This document shows positions 32,967-42,618 of a stretch of DNA of 54,821 nt, in pieces; within the stretch, counting starts at the first letter, position 1; every line of letters begins with the position of its first letter. The stretch is taken from positions 1 through 54,821 of the forward strand of contig DASZXJ010000137.1 in NCBI GenBank assembly GCA_035545895.1, given 5' to 3'. The notes beneath the pieces are model-generated. The model made no database searches. It was not told where the DNA came from and was given only the letters and a program-made list of their open reading frames with translations. Made by a program: the position numbers and the translations under genes. This stretch comes from DASZXJ01 sp035545895. Its GTDB lineage: Bacteria; Planctomycetota; Phycisphaerae; Tepidisphaerales; Tepidisphaeraceae.

Positions 32967-33603
32967 TTTCCGCGATCGCCTAGGGGCGCACTGGCGACTT
33001 AAATTGCTTTTGCTGTTCAGCCTGACGGCAGCCTTCTCGACACCGTATATCTACCTGGCCCACCATCCATTGTTTCGACCCCACGACTTGCCTATGACCT
33101 GGCTTGATCACGCTGCGGGCTTCAACCCGCAATGGGTGTGGATATATCAATCCGTCTATCTACTCACGGTGTCACTACCGTGGTTCGCCCAAACGCGACA
33201 ACAACTGCAGAAATACCTCATTGGCTTCTCACTCCTCACGGCAGCGTCATTTGTCGTGTTCGTCTTTTTCCCAGTCCGTAGCCCACGTGGACTGGTCGAA
33301 CATCCATCGGGGATGTATGCGGTTTTGATGATGTACGACGGTCCGTACAACACGATGCCATCTCTGCACGTCGGATTCCTCTTCTACACACTCTGCTTTG
33401 CTCGTCGTGTGCGATCACCCCTGTCTCAATTTGTCTGGATCACGCTTGTTGTCTGGGGTGTTCTGATCGCGTGGTCGACGCTTGCTATAAAGGAACATTA
33501 TGCGTTGGATTTGGTGGTGGGAATCGCGTTCGGCTGGACATCCGATCGGGCTGCATGGAGCAGTATGCTGCGAATTAGCGGCTCGACATCCCAATCTGGT
33601 TGA
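32929..33603 (+). CDS. PAP2-like membrane phosphatase/phosphotransferase
   Basis: The product of about 224 residues has five or six membrane segments and the PAP2 signature parts YNTMPSLHVGF and STLAIKEHYALDLVVG, giving the SxxxH and H...D catalytic residues. Members dephosphorylate phosphatidates or transfer phospho-headgroups, as in inositol-phosphoceramide synthase. The ATG at 32929 overlaps the desaturase end. The 3' end overlaps the convergent alpha/beta-hydrolase gene by 106 bp, so the two mRNAs would be complementary there. Confidence 0.75.
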   Translation: MFKTSMQGESFSDFRDRLGAHWRLKLLLLFSLTAAFSTPYIYLAHHPLFRPHDLPMTWLDHAAGFNPQWVWIYQSVYLLTVSLPWFAQTRQQLQKYLIGFSLLTAASFVVFVFFPVRSPRGLVEHPSGMYAVLMMYDGPYNTMPSLHVGFLFYTLCFARRVRSPLSQFVWITLVVWGVLIAWSTLAIKEHYALDLVVGIAFGWTSDRAAWSSMLRISGSTSQSG

Positions 33604-34517
33604 AGGTAGTGATCTGCCCCCCAGACAGGATAGACCCGCCCCTGAAGTCTCGCCGAGTCCGCAAGAAGAATCCCCCCACCATCCGTCGGACCCAACGGTG
33701 CGATTCGTTCGTATCCGTTCGGAGCCCAAGGATGGCGAAGATGGCATCGGACTGGAAATCCTACAACATGGATGGTTCTGAAGTGCGCCGGAATCGTCAC
33801 CCGCGACGCCAAGGGTCCGTTATTATGCCGCAACTGATCGAGAACGCGAAAACGCTGCCCACGGCTCCATAACAGAAGATGCACACCGATTGTCCGCAGC
33901 CGATGTGAACGGAGCCAACTGATCAACGGTGTTCCTGTCGAGAGCCCGCTCAAACTAACCCAGCCGCAAACTCGCTCCATCGCAGCTGCAGCGCGCGGAT
34001 CATTCAGTGCCATAGCAATGTCAGCCGAGCCCTTGCTGAGCGAAACCAACATCAACTTGGATGCTTGGGTTCGCAAAAGATGATTGAGAATGGCATCCGC
34101 ATTTCTCTCAAGCGATCCAAAGCTGTCAATCTCAACGAGTTCGATCGGCCATCCCATTTCACGAGCGATCCGCAGGATTCGATCGCCGTCCGCACCCGTT
34201 TGACGATGCTGCCTGAAGAACGCGCCTCGGATCAATACAATGGTTGGCAAATCCACAATTGCTGGAGATGTCCTGCCGGTCACTGCTGTTTCGATGGCCC
34301 GCACAAAATCAGCTTGTTCTGGAGCATTGCGAATTGCATCGCACCACCCCGCAGTGGCGACTTCAATGCTGTGTACGCGGGCGATCTCATTAAGCTGATC
34401 AGGGGAAATCTGACGCCAATCGAGATTGACAGGGAATACGTTGCGGGCACGGTCAAAGAGCGCATAATCTTCAGCCTTAGCATGCGGCGGATACGCCATG
34501 CGCGCCGCCTGACTCAT
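33498..34517 (-). CDS. Alpha/beta-hydrolase-like protein
   Basis: The 339-residue product from ATG 34517 (MSQAARMAYPPHAKAEDYAL) has the pattern of an alpha/beta hydrolase: a nucleophile-elbow-like LMLVSLSKGSADIAMAL (S-L-S-K-G replacing GxSxG), and VYPVWGADHYLQPDWD with a possible catalytic Asp and His near the end. No signal peptide is seen. ATG 34517 overlaps the stop of the NTF2-like gene (ATGA). It probably acts on an ester or thioester in the cluster; its substrate is not predictable. Confidence 0.6.
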   Translation of the reverse strand: MSQAARMAYPPHAKAEDYALFDRARNVFPVNLDWRQISPDQLNEIARVHSIEVATAGWCDAIRNAPEQADFVRAIETAVTGRTSPAIVDLPTIVLIRGAFFRQHRQTGADGDRILRIAREMGWPIELVEIDSFGSLERNADAILNHLLRTQASKLMLVSLSKGSADIAMALNDPRAAAAMERVCGWVSLSGLSTGTPLISWLRSHRLRTIGVHLLLWSRGQRFRVLDQLRHNNGPLASRVTIPAHFRTIHVVGFPVRCHLRHPWAPNGYERIAPLGPTDGGGILLADSARLQGRVYPVWGADHYLQPDWDVEPLIRSILLHAARSDVQPNAIPTTKSNA

Positions 34518-35116
34518 GCCGGGCCCGGCTTTCGTTTCGTCAATCGTCCGAACACAATCCCTGCCACCAATGCCACCACGCCAACAATCACCGCAGCCCA
34601 CATCGATGCCTTCCGTATCGCCAGCCCGAGAATGGCATTGTCAAACACATTGACGGACAGGTGAAAACTCGTGACTTTCCATTCATCGCCGCTTCTGGCG
34701 ATGGTAGCAGTGAACTTACTGTTCATGTCAAGATCACGCCCGTCGGTGAGTGTGAAGTGATCGTTCATGACGCCCCACGAAACCGCCCAGTCGCCGTATA
34801 GGTGTCGATCGATCACCTGTGGATTCGATTGAACCGACGCGACGATTCTGTCGGGCCCGCTCATCATCTTTTTGTAGTAGGCCCGCACTTGTTCCGGCCC
34901 GCGGCACACTTCGCCATTCTGCCAGGTTATGACGACATCGGGAGCAAGGTGCACCAATAGCCGGTCCACGTCACCTTTATTAAAGCTATCCACCAATTCG
35001 GTTCGGAGAGAATTGATGGCGGCGAGCGGATCGGCATCGGTCACCGCTCGGGTTGTCTGCGCAGATGCGACACCGGTGAGAAGCACGGAAGCGATTGCGA
35101 TGAGCCACTTTTTCAT
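34514..35116 (-). CDS. Secreted or membrane-anchored NTF2-like (SnoaL/DUF4440) protein
   Basis: The 200-residue protein from ATG 35116 has a signal peptide (MKKWLIAIASVLLTGVASAQ), an NTF2-like cone domain (ELVDSFNKGDVDRLLVHLAP DVVITWQNG... GDEWKVTSFHLS), and one C-terminal membrane segment (AAVIVGVVALVAGIVFG) with a basic tail. Its soluble domain would therefore lie in the periplasm, anchored to the membrane. It is coupled to the hydrolase downstream and starts 10 bp after the Rieske gene ends. Confidence 0.75.
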   Translation of the reverse strand: MKKWLIAIASVLLTGVASAQTTRAVTDADPLAAINSLRTELVDSFNKGDVDRLLVHLAPDVVITWQNGEVCRGPEQVRAYYKKMMSGPDRIVASVQSNPQVIDRHLYGDWAVSWGVMNDHFTLTDGRDLDMNSKFTATIARSGDEWKVTSFHLSVNVFDNAILGLAIRKASMWAAVIVGVVALVAGIVFGRLTKRKPGPA

Positions 35117-35126
35117 GAAAGAACCT

Positions 35127-36257
35127 TCATTCGTTAAACGACTCGCCGCCGACCGTCTCCGCAAGCCACTGGAAATAGCCAGCCACCACCGCGTCAGCTT
35201 CGATCAAGGAACCACGATTATAACGAATTCCCTGCGATCGCTCACGGTCAGACTCGACAAATCCACGGATGAACCATCTTCGGACCATCGCATCCACGTG
35301 GTCCAGGGCGTGCAACATTCCCGATCGCCGCGCAACCCAGACGATGTTACGAATCGCAGATCGATTCCTGTCGATCGGCCGGACGCACACCATGCCATAG
35401 CTAGTCGTGCGCGCGAATTCCGCAGTCACGAGTGCGATTGTGCCACACCAGCTTGTAACGGTCATTGTGACTCGGGGACCGGAAATCCGTCGCGTCAGGC
35501 GATCTCGCAGTGAATCGCCAGTGACATCGAAAGTTGCTCGGATGCGGTATGCGAATGGAGACGGCCGGCTAATCACCGGCTCTCCCACGAGTGTTCGATC
35601 GTGTGCCGTTCGGAAATGCTGCAAATCAAACCCATTGGCTACCACCATATACCAAGGCATTTCGGCTTCAAAATCAAACGGTTTTGCAGCCAGCAAGTCG
35701 CGTGGCGCGACATCATCAAAGAAGGGCATATCAAACGATGGCTGGCTGTGATTAAAGAGCAAAACATGTTGACCGACGACTGCTGTGCGGTAAACCCGCT
35801 GCCGCGCGAACCCTGGAATCGAGTCGGTAGCTGGAATGCGGATGCACTGCCCTTGCTGATTGAATTCCCAGTGGTGAAACGGACATCTAATCCGACCTTG
35901 AACAATGCAACCGCCGGCCAGATCCGCCCCCATGTGCACGCAGCGTCTGTCCATCGCCACAATTTGATTCGCGTCGCTTGCAAATAACACGAACTCGTGC
36001 CCACCGATCGAGCAGCCAATCGGGCGACGTATCACATCTCTGAATTCACACGCGAAGTGCCATGACCACGGCACCTCGGGAAAGCCGAGTGGCGTCGCCG
36101 GCTTGCTTGGAACTTTGGCATTATCGAGGACTTTATCCATTTGAATCTGGCCGCCGATGCATTGAGCGTAGAAGCCGATTCTAGCGCCGTCAGTGGCGAA
36201 CGAAATATTGCGGCACTTTCCTTGCGTCATTCTCAGAGACAACTCGTCAAAAGACAA
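35127..36257 (-). CDS. Rieske non-haem iron oxygenase
   Basis: The 376-residue protein has a Rieske 2Fe-2S domain, CVHMGADL...GRIRCPFHHWEF, with C106, H108, C125 and H128. Further on comes a mononuclear iron site in NGFDLQHFRTAHDR, where Asp and two His are in the right spacing. This is the arrangement of ring-hydroxylating and sterol- or lipid-modifying oxygenases such as KshA and Daf-36. It would need a reductase encoded elsewhere. An alternative start is ATG at residue 40. It heads a three-gene leftward operon and diverges from the SWIM operon. Confidence 0.85.
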   Translation of the reverse strand: MSFDELSLRMTQGKCRNISFATDGARIGFYAQCIGGQIQMDKVLDNAKVPSKPATPLGFPEVPWSWHFACEFRDVIRRPIGCSIGGHEFVLFASDANQIVAMDRRCVHMGADLAGGCIVQGRIRCPFHHWEFNQQGQCIRIPATDSIPGFARQRVYRTAVVGQHVLLFNHSQPSFDMPFFDDVAPRDLLAAKPFDFEAEMPWYMVVANGFDLQHFRTAHDRTLVGEPVISRPSPFAYRIRATFDVTGDSLRDRLTRRISGPRVTMTVTSWCGTIALVTAEFARTTSYGMVCVRPIDRNRSAIRNIVWVARRSGMLHALDHVDAMVRRWFIRGFVESDRERSQGIRYNRGSLIEADAVVAGYFQWLAETVGGESFNE

Positions 36258-36386
36258 TGACTGCCGCTGAGCCTCGTCCGGGAGCGGGTTTGGCGCAGTG
36301 AATATCAGTTTGTTACAGGCGGAGTCAGCATGATCGGTCAGCTGCCTATTGTTGACACCAATGGCATCGTCTAATCAGATACTCTC

Positions 36387-37718
36387 ATGTCGGAAGGGTG
36401 GACACCTGATCGAGTCATGCAGCTTGCTCCAGATCCGGCCAGCGCAAAGGCGGGACAGGGGTTATCTAGCATCAGGAAGTGGGTATCGGTTGGATGTGAT
36501 GCTGGCGCTGTCTGGGGCGAGTGCCAGGGAAGCGGGGCCAAACCTTATCAGGTTCAGGTCGAGCTGGCCGAGTCCGCCTTCAAGTGTAGCTGTCCGAGCC
36601 GTAAATTCCCCTGCAAGCATTCGCTGGGCCTGATGCTGCTCTGGACGGCTAACGAAGTCAAAGTATCGACTCGACCCGCGTGGGTGGATGAATGGCTGGC
36701 GTCGCGGGCCGACCGAGCGAAGAAGAAGCAAGAGAAAGCCGAGGAGCCTCCCAAACCGCTGGATGCCGAGGCACAAGGGAAACGACGTGCCAAAAGGGTG
36801 GACCGGGTTCGCGAGGGAATTGCATCGCTGAGAATTTGGGCGGAGGACCTGATCCGTACCGGAATCGCATCAGCTCCTTCTCAAGGTTACGGCCATTTTG
36901 ACGAGCCGGCGCGGCGAATGATCGACGCTCAGGCACCAGGGGCGGCGCGGATGATCCGGCAGCTAGGGTCCATAGCCATGTCCGGTGCCGGATGGCAAGA
37001 ACCATTTCTTCGTCAGCTTGCGGTTCTTCATCTTCTGACGTCCGCGGTTGACCAAATCGAGAATCTTCCAAAGCAGATTGGCGAAGATGTTTTAACTGTT
37101 ATCGGTGTTCCACAGGGACAGGACGAAGTACTCGGCCGGGCTGGCGTCGCAGATCGATGGCATGTTCTGGCGCAGGAGGTCGAACTGGAGGACCGCTTGC
37201 GGGTTCAGCGCACTTGGCTTTTCGGCAGCACGACCCGTCGCCCTGCGATGGTCCTGACTTTTGCCCACGGTACAGGCCCGCTCGACGCAAGTTTGCAGCC
37301 GGGCACTGGTTTTGACGGAGAGGTATGCTTTTTTGGAGATAATCAGATCCGGGCGGCTGTTAAAAATAAATCCACGGCGGTGCTTCTGGAGGGCTTGCCT
37401 GGATTGGAATCGCTGGATGCAGCCTGCGCGGTTTTCGGCCGATTGTTGACGGGGTTGCCATGGTTGGAGGAGGCGGTAGTCCCATTGCGAGCGGTCGTTC
37501 CGACACACATTGGCGAGCAGTGGTATCTAACCGATGCACGCCAAGAGGCCATGACGTTGAACTGCAGTAATTCGGGCGGATGGCTGCTGATGGCGCTATC
37601 TGGAGGCACGCCAATCGATGTTGCCGTGGCGATGGACGGGAGTAGGTTAAGACCTTTGGCGGCGATGGTTGGCGGGCGTTATGCCACGCTGACCGTCAGG
37701 GCTGACGTCGGAGGGTGA
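36387..37718 (+). CDS. SWIM zinc-finger protein, first gene of the MoxR/VWA operon
   Basis: The 443-residue protein starts MSEGWTPDRVMQLAPDPASA and carries a SWIM finger, FKCSCPSRKFPCKHSLGL, with C67, C69, C76 and H78, after WGECQGSG-KPYQV. The rest is helical and acidic or basic in blocks. SWIM fingers bind DNA or protein. The start fits family members; no clear ribosome binding site is seen before it. Its stop overlaps the next start (GTGA). In other genomes this type is found with the same four partners, so it is a fixed component of the system. Confidence 0.85.
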   Translation: MSEGWTPDRVMQLAPDPASAKAGQGLSSIRKWVSVGCDAGAVWGECQGSGAKPYQVQVELAESAFKCSCPSRKFPCKHSLGLMLLWTANEVKVSTRPAWVDEWLASRADRAKKKQEKAEEPPKPLDAEAQGKRRAKRVDRVREGIASLRIWAEDLIRTGIASAPSQGYGHFDEPARRMIDAQAPGAARMIRQLGSIAMSGAGWQEPFLRQLAVLHLLTSAVDQIENLPKQIGEDVLTVIGVPQGQDEVLGRAGVADRWHVLAQEVELEDRLRVQRTWLFGSTTRRPAMVLTFAHGTGPLDASLQPGTGFDGEVCFFGDNQIRAAVKNKSTAVLLEGLPGLESLDAACAVFGRLLTGLPWLEEAVVPLRAVVPTHIGEQWYLTDARQEAMTLNCSNSGGWLLMALSGGTPIDVAVAMDGSRLRPLAAMVGGRYATLTVRADVGG

Positions 37719-39262
37719 ACGCGGTGCTGGAGGAACTGGTCAAACAAGCGCTAGTGGGAACTGGGCGAGCCCCTGAAAAGGTGACATTTACCGGCCAACT
37801 CGGCCAGGCAATCGGCTCACTTCCCGCCGGCTCACCGGAGACGATGCTTCTTCAAACCGCCGCGCTGTGCTCTGCTTACCAACGTTGCGGTCAGAAGCCG
37901 ACAACGGCCGCACTCGAAGCAAATCTTGCGTCTGCTGATCATCTTGCCGAATCCTCGCCGCGCGCAGGGCAGATTGTTGATCAACTGCTCGCTGCGCCTG
38001 ATTCCCAAATCTCCCAGCACTTGATTGTTGAGTGGTTTCAGCATGCCTCAGCCTCAAACCAGCGGGTTCCACACTGGCTCCTACCACGAGTACTGGATTA
38101 TGCGGCGGGTCACAAGAGATGGCGGTCGGTGATCATTCCGACGATCGACGTCCGTGGGGAATGGTTAATGAAACTTAACTCTCGCTGGCAGTTTGCGATG
38201 ACTGCGGATGCAGACGTGGATCAGATTTGGCAGACTGGCAATCAGGACCAGCGCCGCACCGCAATTCGTCAGTTACGCGAAACGGATTCAACCCGGGCCC
38301 GCAGTCTGATCGAGTCAACGTGGGACCAGGACGCGGCTGAAGAGCGGGTGGATTTTATCGAATCTCTTGCGATTGGATTGGGCCCAACCGATGAGCCCAT
38401 CCTCGAAAAGGTGCTGGATGACAAGAGCAAGCGCGTCCGCCTGGCGGCTGCCGAATTGTTGACCGCGCTGCCGCAATCGGCATTCGTGCGTCGAATGACC
38501 GAACGAGCCATACCCCTGTTGAACTTTGTCCCGCCGGTGGCTGGCCAGATCCTCAAGTTGAAACGTGCCAAACCTGCGACAATCGACGTTACGCTGCCGC
38601 CTGAGCAATTCGATAAGGCACTCGTCAAAGATGGGATCGTCGAGAAACCGACTGAGAATATGGGCATCCGCCAATGGTGGCTACTTCAAATTATCTCATT
38701 CGTGCCTCCGTTAACATGGACGATGCGGTGGAACCTGACCCCGGAGCAGTGCATTGAAGCCCTTGGGGAATTTGGAGACGTCGTTTTCCGCGGCTGGCAA
38801 CTAGCTGCAAAACGCTGCTCGGATCAAGCCTGGCTGCGAACCCTCACTTTAGCCGCAGTTAAGGAGAACATTGAGAAGCTTGACCTTTCGGTGCTGAATA
38901 TCCTTCATAGAACAGACCAGCTTGAGGTGCTGACGCTGATCGCTGAATCACCGCGCACCGAACTTGACGCGTTGGTGAGAATCCTGGACGCCAGCAAGTG
39001 CGAGTTGGATCGCCGGGCAACATTGGCTGTCATCGACAAGATTGAATACCAGCTATCATTAAAGGCGGCAGCTTATCAATACCATCTGGCTCAGCTCCTG
39101 CAGAATCTCGCCCTTCGTGTTCCACCACAAATGCATGATGAACTGACGACCCGCTGGGCAGATCAAAAGTGGGAAGCTAATCGTAAAGCTCTGGATCAAT
39201 TTTTCGAGTTGCTCGTACTTCGACGTGACATGAAACGGGAGTTTTCAACACATGAGCGCTAA
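37715..39262 (+). CDS. DUF5691 family helical-repeat protein
   Basis: The 515-residue protein starts at GTG 37715 and matches DUF5691: LEELVKQALVGTGR near the start and a long alpha-helical repeat, including a HEAT-like stretch (PTDEPILEKVLDDKSKRVRL, AAAELLTALPQSAFVRRM). Its role is not known; such repeats usually bind partner proteins. Overlaps with the SWIM gene (4 bp) and the MoxR gene (11 bp) show translational coupling. Confidence 0.82.
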   Translation: MNAVLEELVKQALVGTGRAPEKVTFTGQLGQAIGSLPAGSPETMLLQTAALCSAYQRCGQKPTTAALEANLASADHLAESSPRAGQIVDQLLAAPDSQISQHLIVEWFQHASASNQRVPHWLLPRVLDYAAGHKRWRSVIIPTIDVRGEWLMKLNSRWQFAMTADADVDQIWQTGNQDQRRTAIRQLRETDSTRARSLIESTWDQDAAEERVDFIESLAIGLGPTDEPILEKVLDDKSKRVRLAAAELLTALPQSAFVRRMTERAIPLLNFVPPVAGQILKLKRAKPATIDVTLPPEQFDKALVKDGIVEKPTENMGIRQWWLLQIISFVPPLTWTMRWNLTPEQCIEALGEFGDVVFRGWQLAAKRCSDQAWLRTLTLAAVKENIEKLDLSVLNILHRTDQLEVLTLIAESPRTELDALVRILDASKCELDRRATLAVIDKIEYQLSLKAAAYQYHLAQLLQNLALRVPPQMHDELTTRWADQKWEANRKALDQFFELLVLRRDMKREFSTHER

Positions 39263-40364
39263 ATCCACCGAACGGGTATCAGGGAATGGAACCGCCGTTC
39301 TCCGTGAGCACGCGGAGAAGCAATATGCTGCGGAGCTGGCGGCATTGCTGAAGGCCGATGATCGGCCTCGTCCACCAAGCTGGAAGCTTTCGCCCTGGGC
39401 GGTCACGACCTATCTACTGGGCGGCAAAATGGGCGGTACCGAGATCACACCCAAGTACATCGGCAAGAGGAGGCTCATAGAGATTGCGGTGGCGACGCTG
39501 GCAACAGACCGCGCGCTACTCCTGCTGGGCGTTCCTGGCACCGCCAAGACGTGGGTGTCAGAGCACCTCGCAGCCGCCATCAGTGGCGATTCGACTCTTC
39601 TGGTGCAGGGAACAGCAGGCACAGCCGAAGAGCAGATCCGTTACGGTTGGAACTATGCGCTGCTTCTGGCCAAAGGGCCAACTGCTGAGGCGATCGTGCC
39701 CTCCCCAATCATGAACGCGATGTCCAAGGGAACGATTGCGCGGGTCGAAGAGCTGACGCGCATTCCAGCGGACGTGCAGGATACTCTGATCACCATTCTT
39801 TCAGAAAAGACGCTGCCGATTCCAGAACTGGGCCAAGAGGTGCAGGGAGCCAAAGGGTTCAATGTCATCGCGACGGCCAACAATCGCGATAAGGGCGTAA
39901 ACGAGTTATCAAGCGCGCTGAAGCGACGATTTAACACGGTAATCCTGCCAGTCCCCGAATCCGCCGAGGAGGAGGTAAGCATCGTTCAGCAGCGCGTAGC
40001 CTCTTTGGGCAAGGCGCTGGAGATTCCCGGCGACATACCGGCCGCTAACGAAATCCGCAGGATCGTGACCATTTTTCGCGAATTACGGAATGGCCAGACC
40101 GAAGACGGGAAGTCAAAGCTCAAGCAGCCCAGCGGCTCGCTGAGCACGGCTGAAGCGATCAGCGTCGTCAACAGCGGCATGGCGCTGGCGGCTCATTTTG
40201 GGGACGGAAGGATCAAGGCTGCCGATATTGCCTCCGGCCTGGTCGGCGCCGTCGTCAAGGATCCAGTGCAGGATCGCGTGGTCTGGCAGGAATACCTGGA
40301 AACGGTTGTGAAGGAACGCGACGGTTGGAAAGACTTGTATCGCGCGTGCCGTGACAACGGATAA
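39252..40364 (+). CDS. MoxR-family AAA+ ATPase
   Basis: The 370-residue ATPase has Walker A GVPGTAKT (93-100), a Walker B-like TIARVEELTR in which the usual Asp is Glu, sensor 1 VIATANNRDKG, and an arginine finger SALKRRF. MoxR ATPases form hexameric chaperones that work on a VWA partner, often to insert metal or remodel a client. The VWA gene lies two genes downstream. The Glu for Asp exchange may be normal in this subfamily. Confidence 0.85.
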   Translation: MSAKSTERVSGNGTAVLREHAEKQYAAELAALLKADDRPRPPSWKLSPWAVTTYLLGGKMGGTEITPKYIGKRRLIEIAVATLATDRALLLLGVPGTAKTWVSEHLAAAISGDSTLLVQGTAGTAEEQIRYGWNYALLLAKGPTAEAIVPSPIMNAMSKGTIARVEELTRIPADVQDTLITILSEKTLPIPELGQEVQGAKGFNVIATANNRDKGVNELSSALKRRFNTVILPVPESAEEEVSIVQQRVASLGKALEIPGDIPAANEIRRIVTIFRELRNGQTEDGKSKLKQPSGSLSTAEAISVVNSGMALAAHFGDGRIKAADIASGLVGAVVKDPVQDRVVWQEYLETVVKERDGWKDLYRACRDNG

Positions 40365-40371
40365 GGGCGGC

Positions 40372-42618
40372 ATGGCTGACGGCGTACACATCTTCGGAGT
40401 TCGCCATCACGGGCCGGGATCGGCGCGGTCGCTGGTTCATGCCTTGAACGAGTTAAAACCTGCCTGCATTCTGGTGGAAGGTCCGCCTGATGCAGATGAA
40501 ATGATCCCGCTGGCGGCGGATTCCCAAATGCAGCCACCGATAGCGATTCTGGTTCACGCCTCTGATGAACCGTCGCGGGCTGTTTACTACCCCTTTGCCA
40601 CGTTTTCTCCGGAATGGAATGCGATCCGCTGGGGGCTCGAACACAAGTCTTCTATCCGATTCATGGACCTGCCGCAGGCCCATCGGATGCCGATCGAAAT
40701 GGAGCAGGAAAAGCAAGCGCAAAATGCGAGCGCTTCAGCGGAAGCCTCCGGAAGCACCAATTCCAGCGCGATTTTTGATCCGATTGGCGAGTTAGCGCGT
40801 ACCGCGGGATTTGATGATGGCGAACGCTGGTGGGAATACCTGGTTGAGCATCGTCAGGAGCAGGCAGGCATCTTCGAAGCCCTCCGTGATGCAATGGCCG
40901 TTCTTCGGGAAAGGGCGCCCAGCCCCGACCGTCACGAGGCACACCGCGAAGCATGGATGCGGCGCACCATCCGGGAAACGCGGGCAGAAGGTTTCACGAA
41001 GATCGCGGCCGTCTGCGGCGCCTGGCACGCACCGGCGCTAGACGTGGATGCCGTCACAAAAAAGCAGGATGACGATCTATTGAAAGGCCTGCCCAAACTA
41101 AAGACCAGCGCCACTTGGATCCCCTGGACTTATGACCATCTGACGTTCGCCTCGGGCTATGGTGCAGGCGTCTATTCCCCCGGCTGGTACGAGCATATCT
41201 GGAAGAGCGATCGCACTTGCTTGCTTGAATCATGGATGACCCGCGTGGCCCGACTTTTGCGCGAGAAGGACATCGACTGTTCCAGCGCTCACGTCATTGA
41301 AGCTGTCCGGCTGGCAGGTTTGTTGGCGAGCCTGCGTTCACGGCCGCTGGCGGACCTATCCGACATTGCAGACGCCACCCGTGCTGTTTTCTGTTTCGAC
41401 AGCGACCTGCCGATGCATTTGATCGCACGCGACCTGCTCGTCGGGATTCGCATGGGCTCCGTGCCGGAATCGACCCCGGCTGTTCCCCTCGTGCAGGACC
41501 TGCAAAAGAATCAAAAACGCCTGCGCCTTAAACTCGAGGCACTGGAAAAAGTGCTTGACCTCGACCTTCGTGAGGAGACCGATCGCCAGCGCAGCCAATT
41601 GCTGCATCGGCTGAGGCTGCTCGGCATCGACTGGGGCGTGCCCCAACCGCAGCCCAATCGCGGGAAAGGAACCTTTCACGAGATCTGGCAGTTGCGATGG
41701 GATCCGGGCTTCACAATTCAATTGATCGAGGCGGGTGTGTTGGGCAACACGATCGAGCAGGCCGCGTTCGGAAAATTACGGAAATTGGCTACTGAGTCAT
41801 CCGATTTGCGGGTGCTCGCCTCGCTTCTTCAAGATGCCTTGCTCGCCGACCTTGGAGACGCGGTGGCGGAGCTGGTTCAAAAGATCGAGGGAGTATCTGC
41901 GATCTCGGCCGACGTATCCCTGCTCATGCAGACCTTGCCACGGCTTGCCGCGGTCCTTCGTTACGGCAATGTGCGTCAGGCCGACGAGTCGATGGTGCGT
42001 CAGATCATCAATGGCGTTGTTCCCAGAATTACAATTGGACTCGGCGGAGCGGTATCATCGCTGAACGACGATGCAGCGGTAGCGATGGAGCAGAACATCC
42101 GTGCAACCAGCTCCGCCATCGAGATGGTCGAATCTGCCGAGCACAGCTATGTCTGGTTTGAGTGCCTGGCCCGCATCATCGATCAGGATACCATCCATGG
42201 TCTGGTTCGCGGGCGCTGCACGCGCATTCTTCTCGACGCGGGGAAGATTGACTCGACCGAGGTCGCGCGGCGACTGGGTCTCGCACTCTCGCGGGGTGCA
42301 GACCCAGCACATACCGCCAGGTGGATCGAAGGGTTCCTGACTGGCAGTGGCCTACTGCTCATTCACGACGCACGATTGCTGGGCGTCATCGATCAATGGG
42401 TCACTGAAATTCAACCGGAGATTTTCGATGAATTAATTCCGTTGCTTCGGCGGACCTTCTCAACGTTTCCGCGGCCCGAGAGGCACCAAATCGGCCAAAT
42501 GCTGTCGACCGGAAAATCTCTACAAGCCACGGGGGCTGTTGACGATAGCATCGATCACGACCGCGCAGCGATGGCGCTGCCCTTGCTTCTGCAGATTCTG
42601 GGAGGACGCCAACAATGA
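40372..42618 (+). CDS. DUF5682 family protein
   Basis: The protein of about 748 residues starts MADGVHIFGVRHHGPGSARS, the hallmark start of DUF5682, followed by ACILVEGPPDADEMIPLA. The pattern H-G-RHHGPGS...LVEGP recalls the TraB/ChaN/EreA superfamily of metal-dependent hydrolases, so an enzymatic role is possible. The C-terminal two-thirds are helical. I chose ATG 40372, preceded by AAGGGCGG, over GTG 40351. The stop overlaps the VWA start (ATGA). Confidence 0.82.
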   Translation: MADGVHIFGVRHHGPGSARSLVHALNELKPACILVEGPPDADEMIPLAADSQMQPPIAILVHASDEPSRAVYYPFATFSPEWNAIRWGLEHKSSIRFMDLPQAHRMPIEMEQEKQAQNASASAEASGSTNSSAIFDPIGELARTAGFDDGERWWEYLVEHRQEQAGIFEALRDAMAVLRERAPSPDRHEAHREAWMRRTIRETRAEGFTKIAAVCGAWHAPALDVDAVTKKQDDDLLKGLPKLKTSATWIPWTYDHLTFASGYGAGVYSPGWYEHIWKSDRTCLLESWMTRVARLLREKDIDCSSAHVIEAVRLAGLLASLRSRPLADLSDIADATRAVFCFDSDLPMHLIARDLLVGIRMGSVPESTPAVPLVQDLQKNQKRLRLKLEALEKVLDLDLREETDRQRSQLLHRLRLLGIDWGVPQPQPNRGKGTFHEIWQLRWDPGFTIQLIEAGVLGNTIEQAAFGKLRKLATESSDLRVLASLLQDALLADLGDAVAELVQKIEGVSAISADVSLLMQTLPRLAAVLRYGNVRQADESMVRQIINGVVPRITIGLGGAVSSLNDDAAVAMEQNIRATSSAIEMVESAEHSYVWFECLARIIDQDTIHGLVRGRCTRILLDAGKIDSTEVARRLGLALSRGADPAHTARWIEGFLTGSGLLLIHDARLLGVIDQWVTEIQPEIFDELIPLLRRTFSTFPRPERHQIGQMLSTGKSLQATGAVDDSIDHDRAAMALPLLLQILGGRQQ

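Noticed and set aside
22681..37718. The two SWIM sequences as halves of one split gene
   Set aside because: They belong to different SWIM families: the 36387 protein has its own complete context, and the 22681 remnant matches the tail of the other type.
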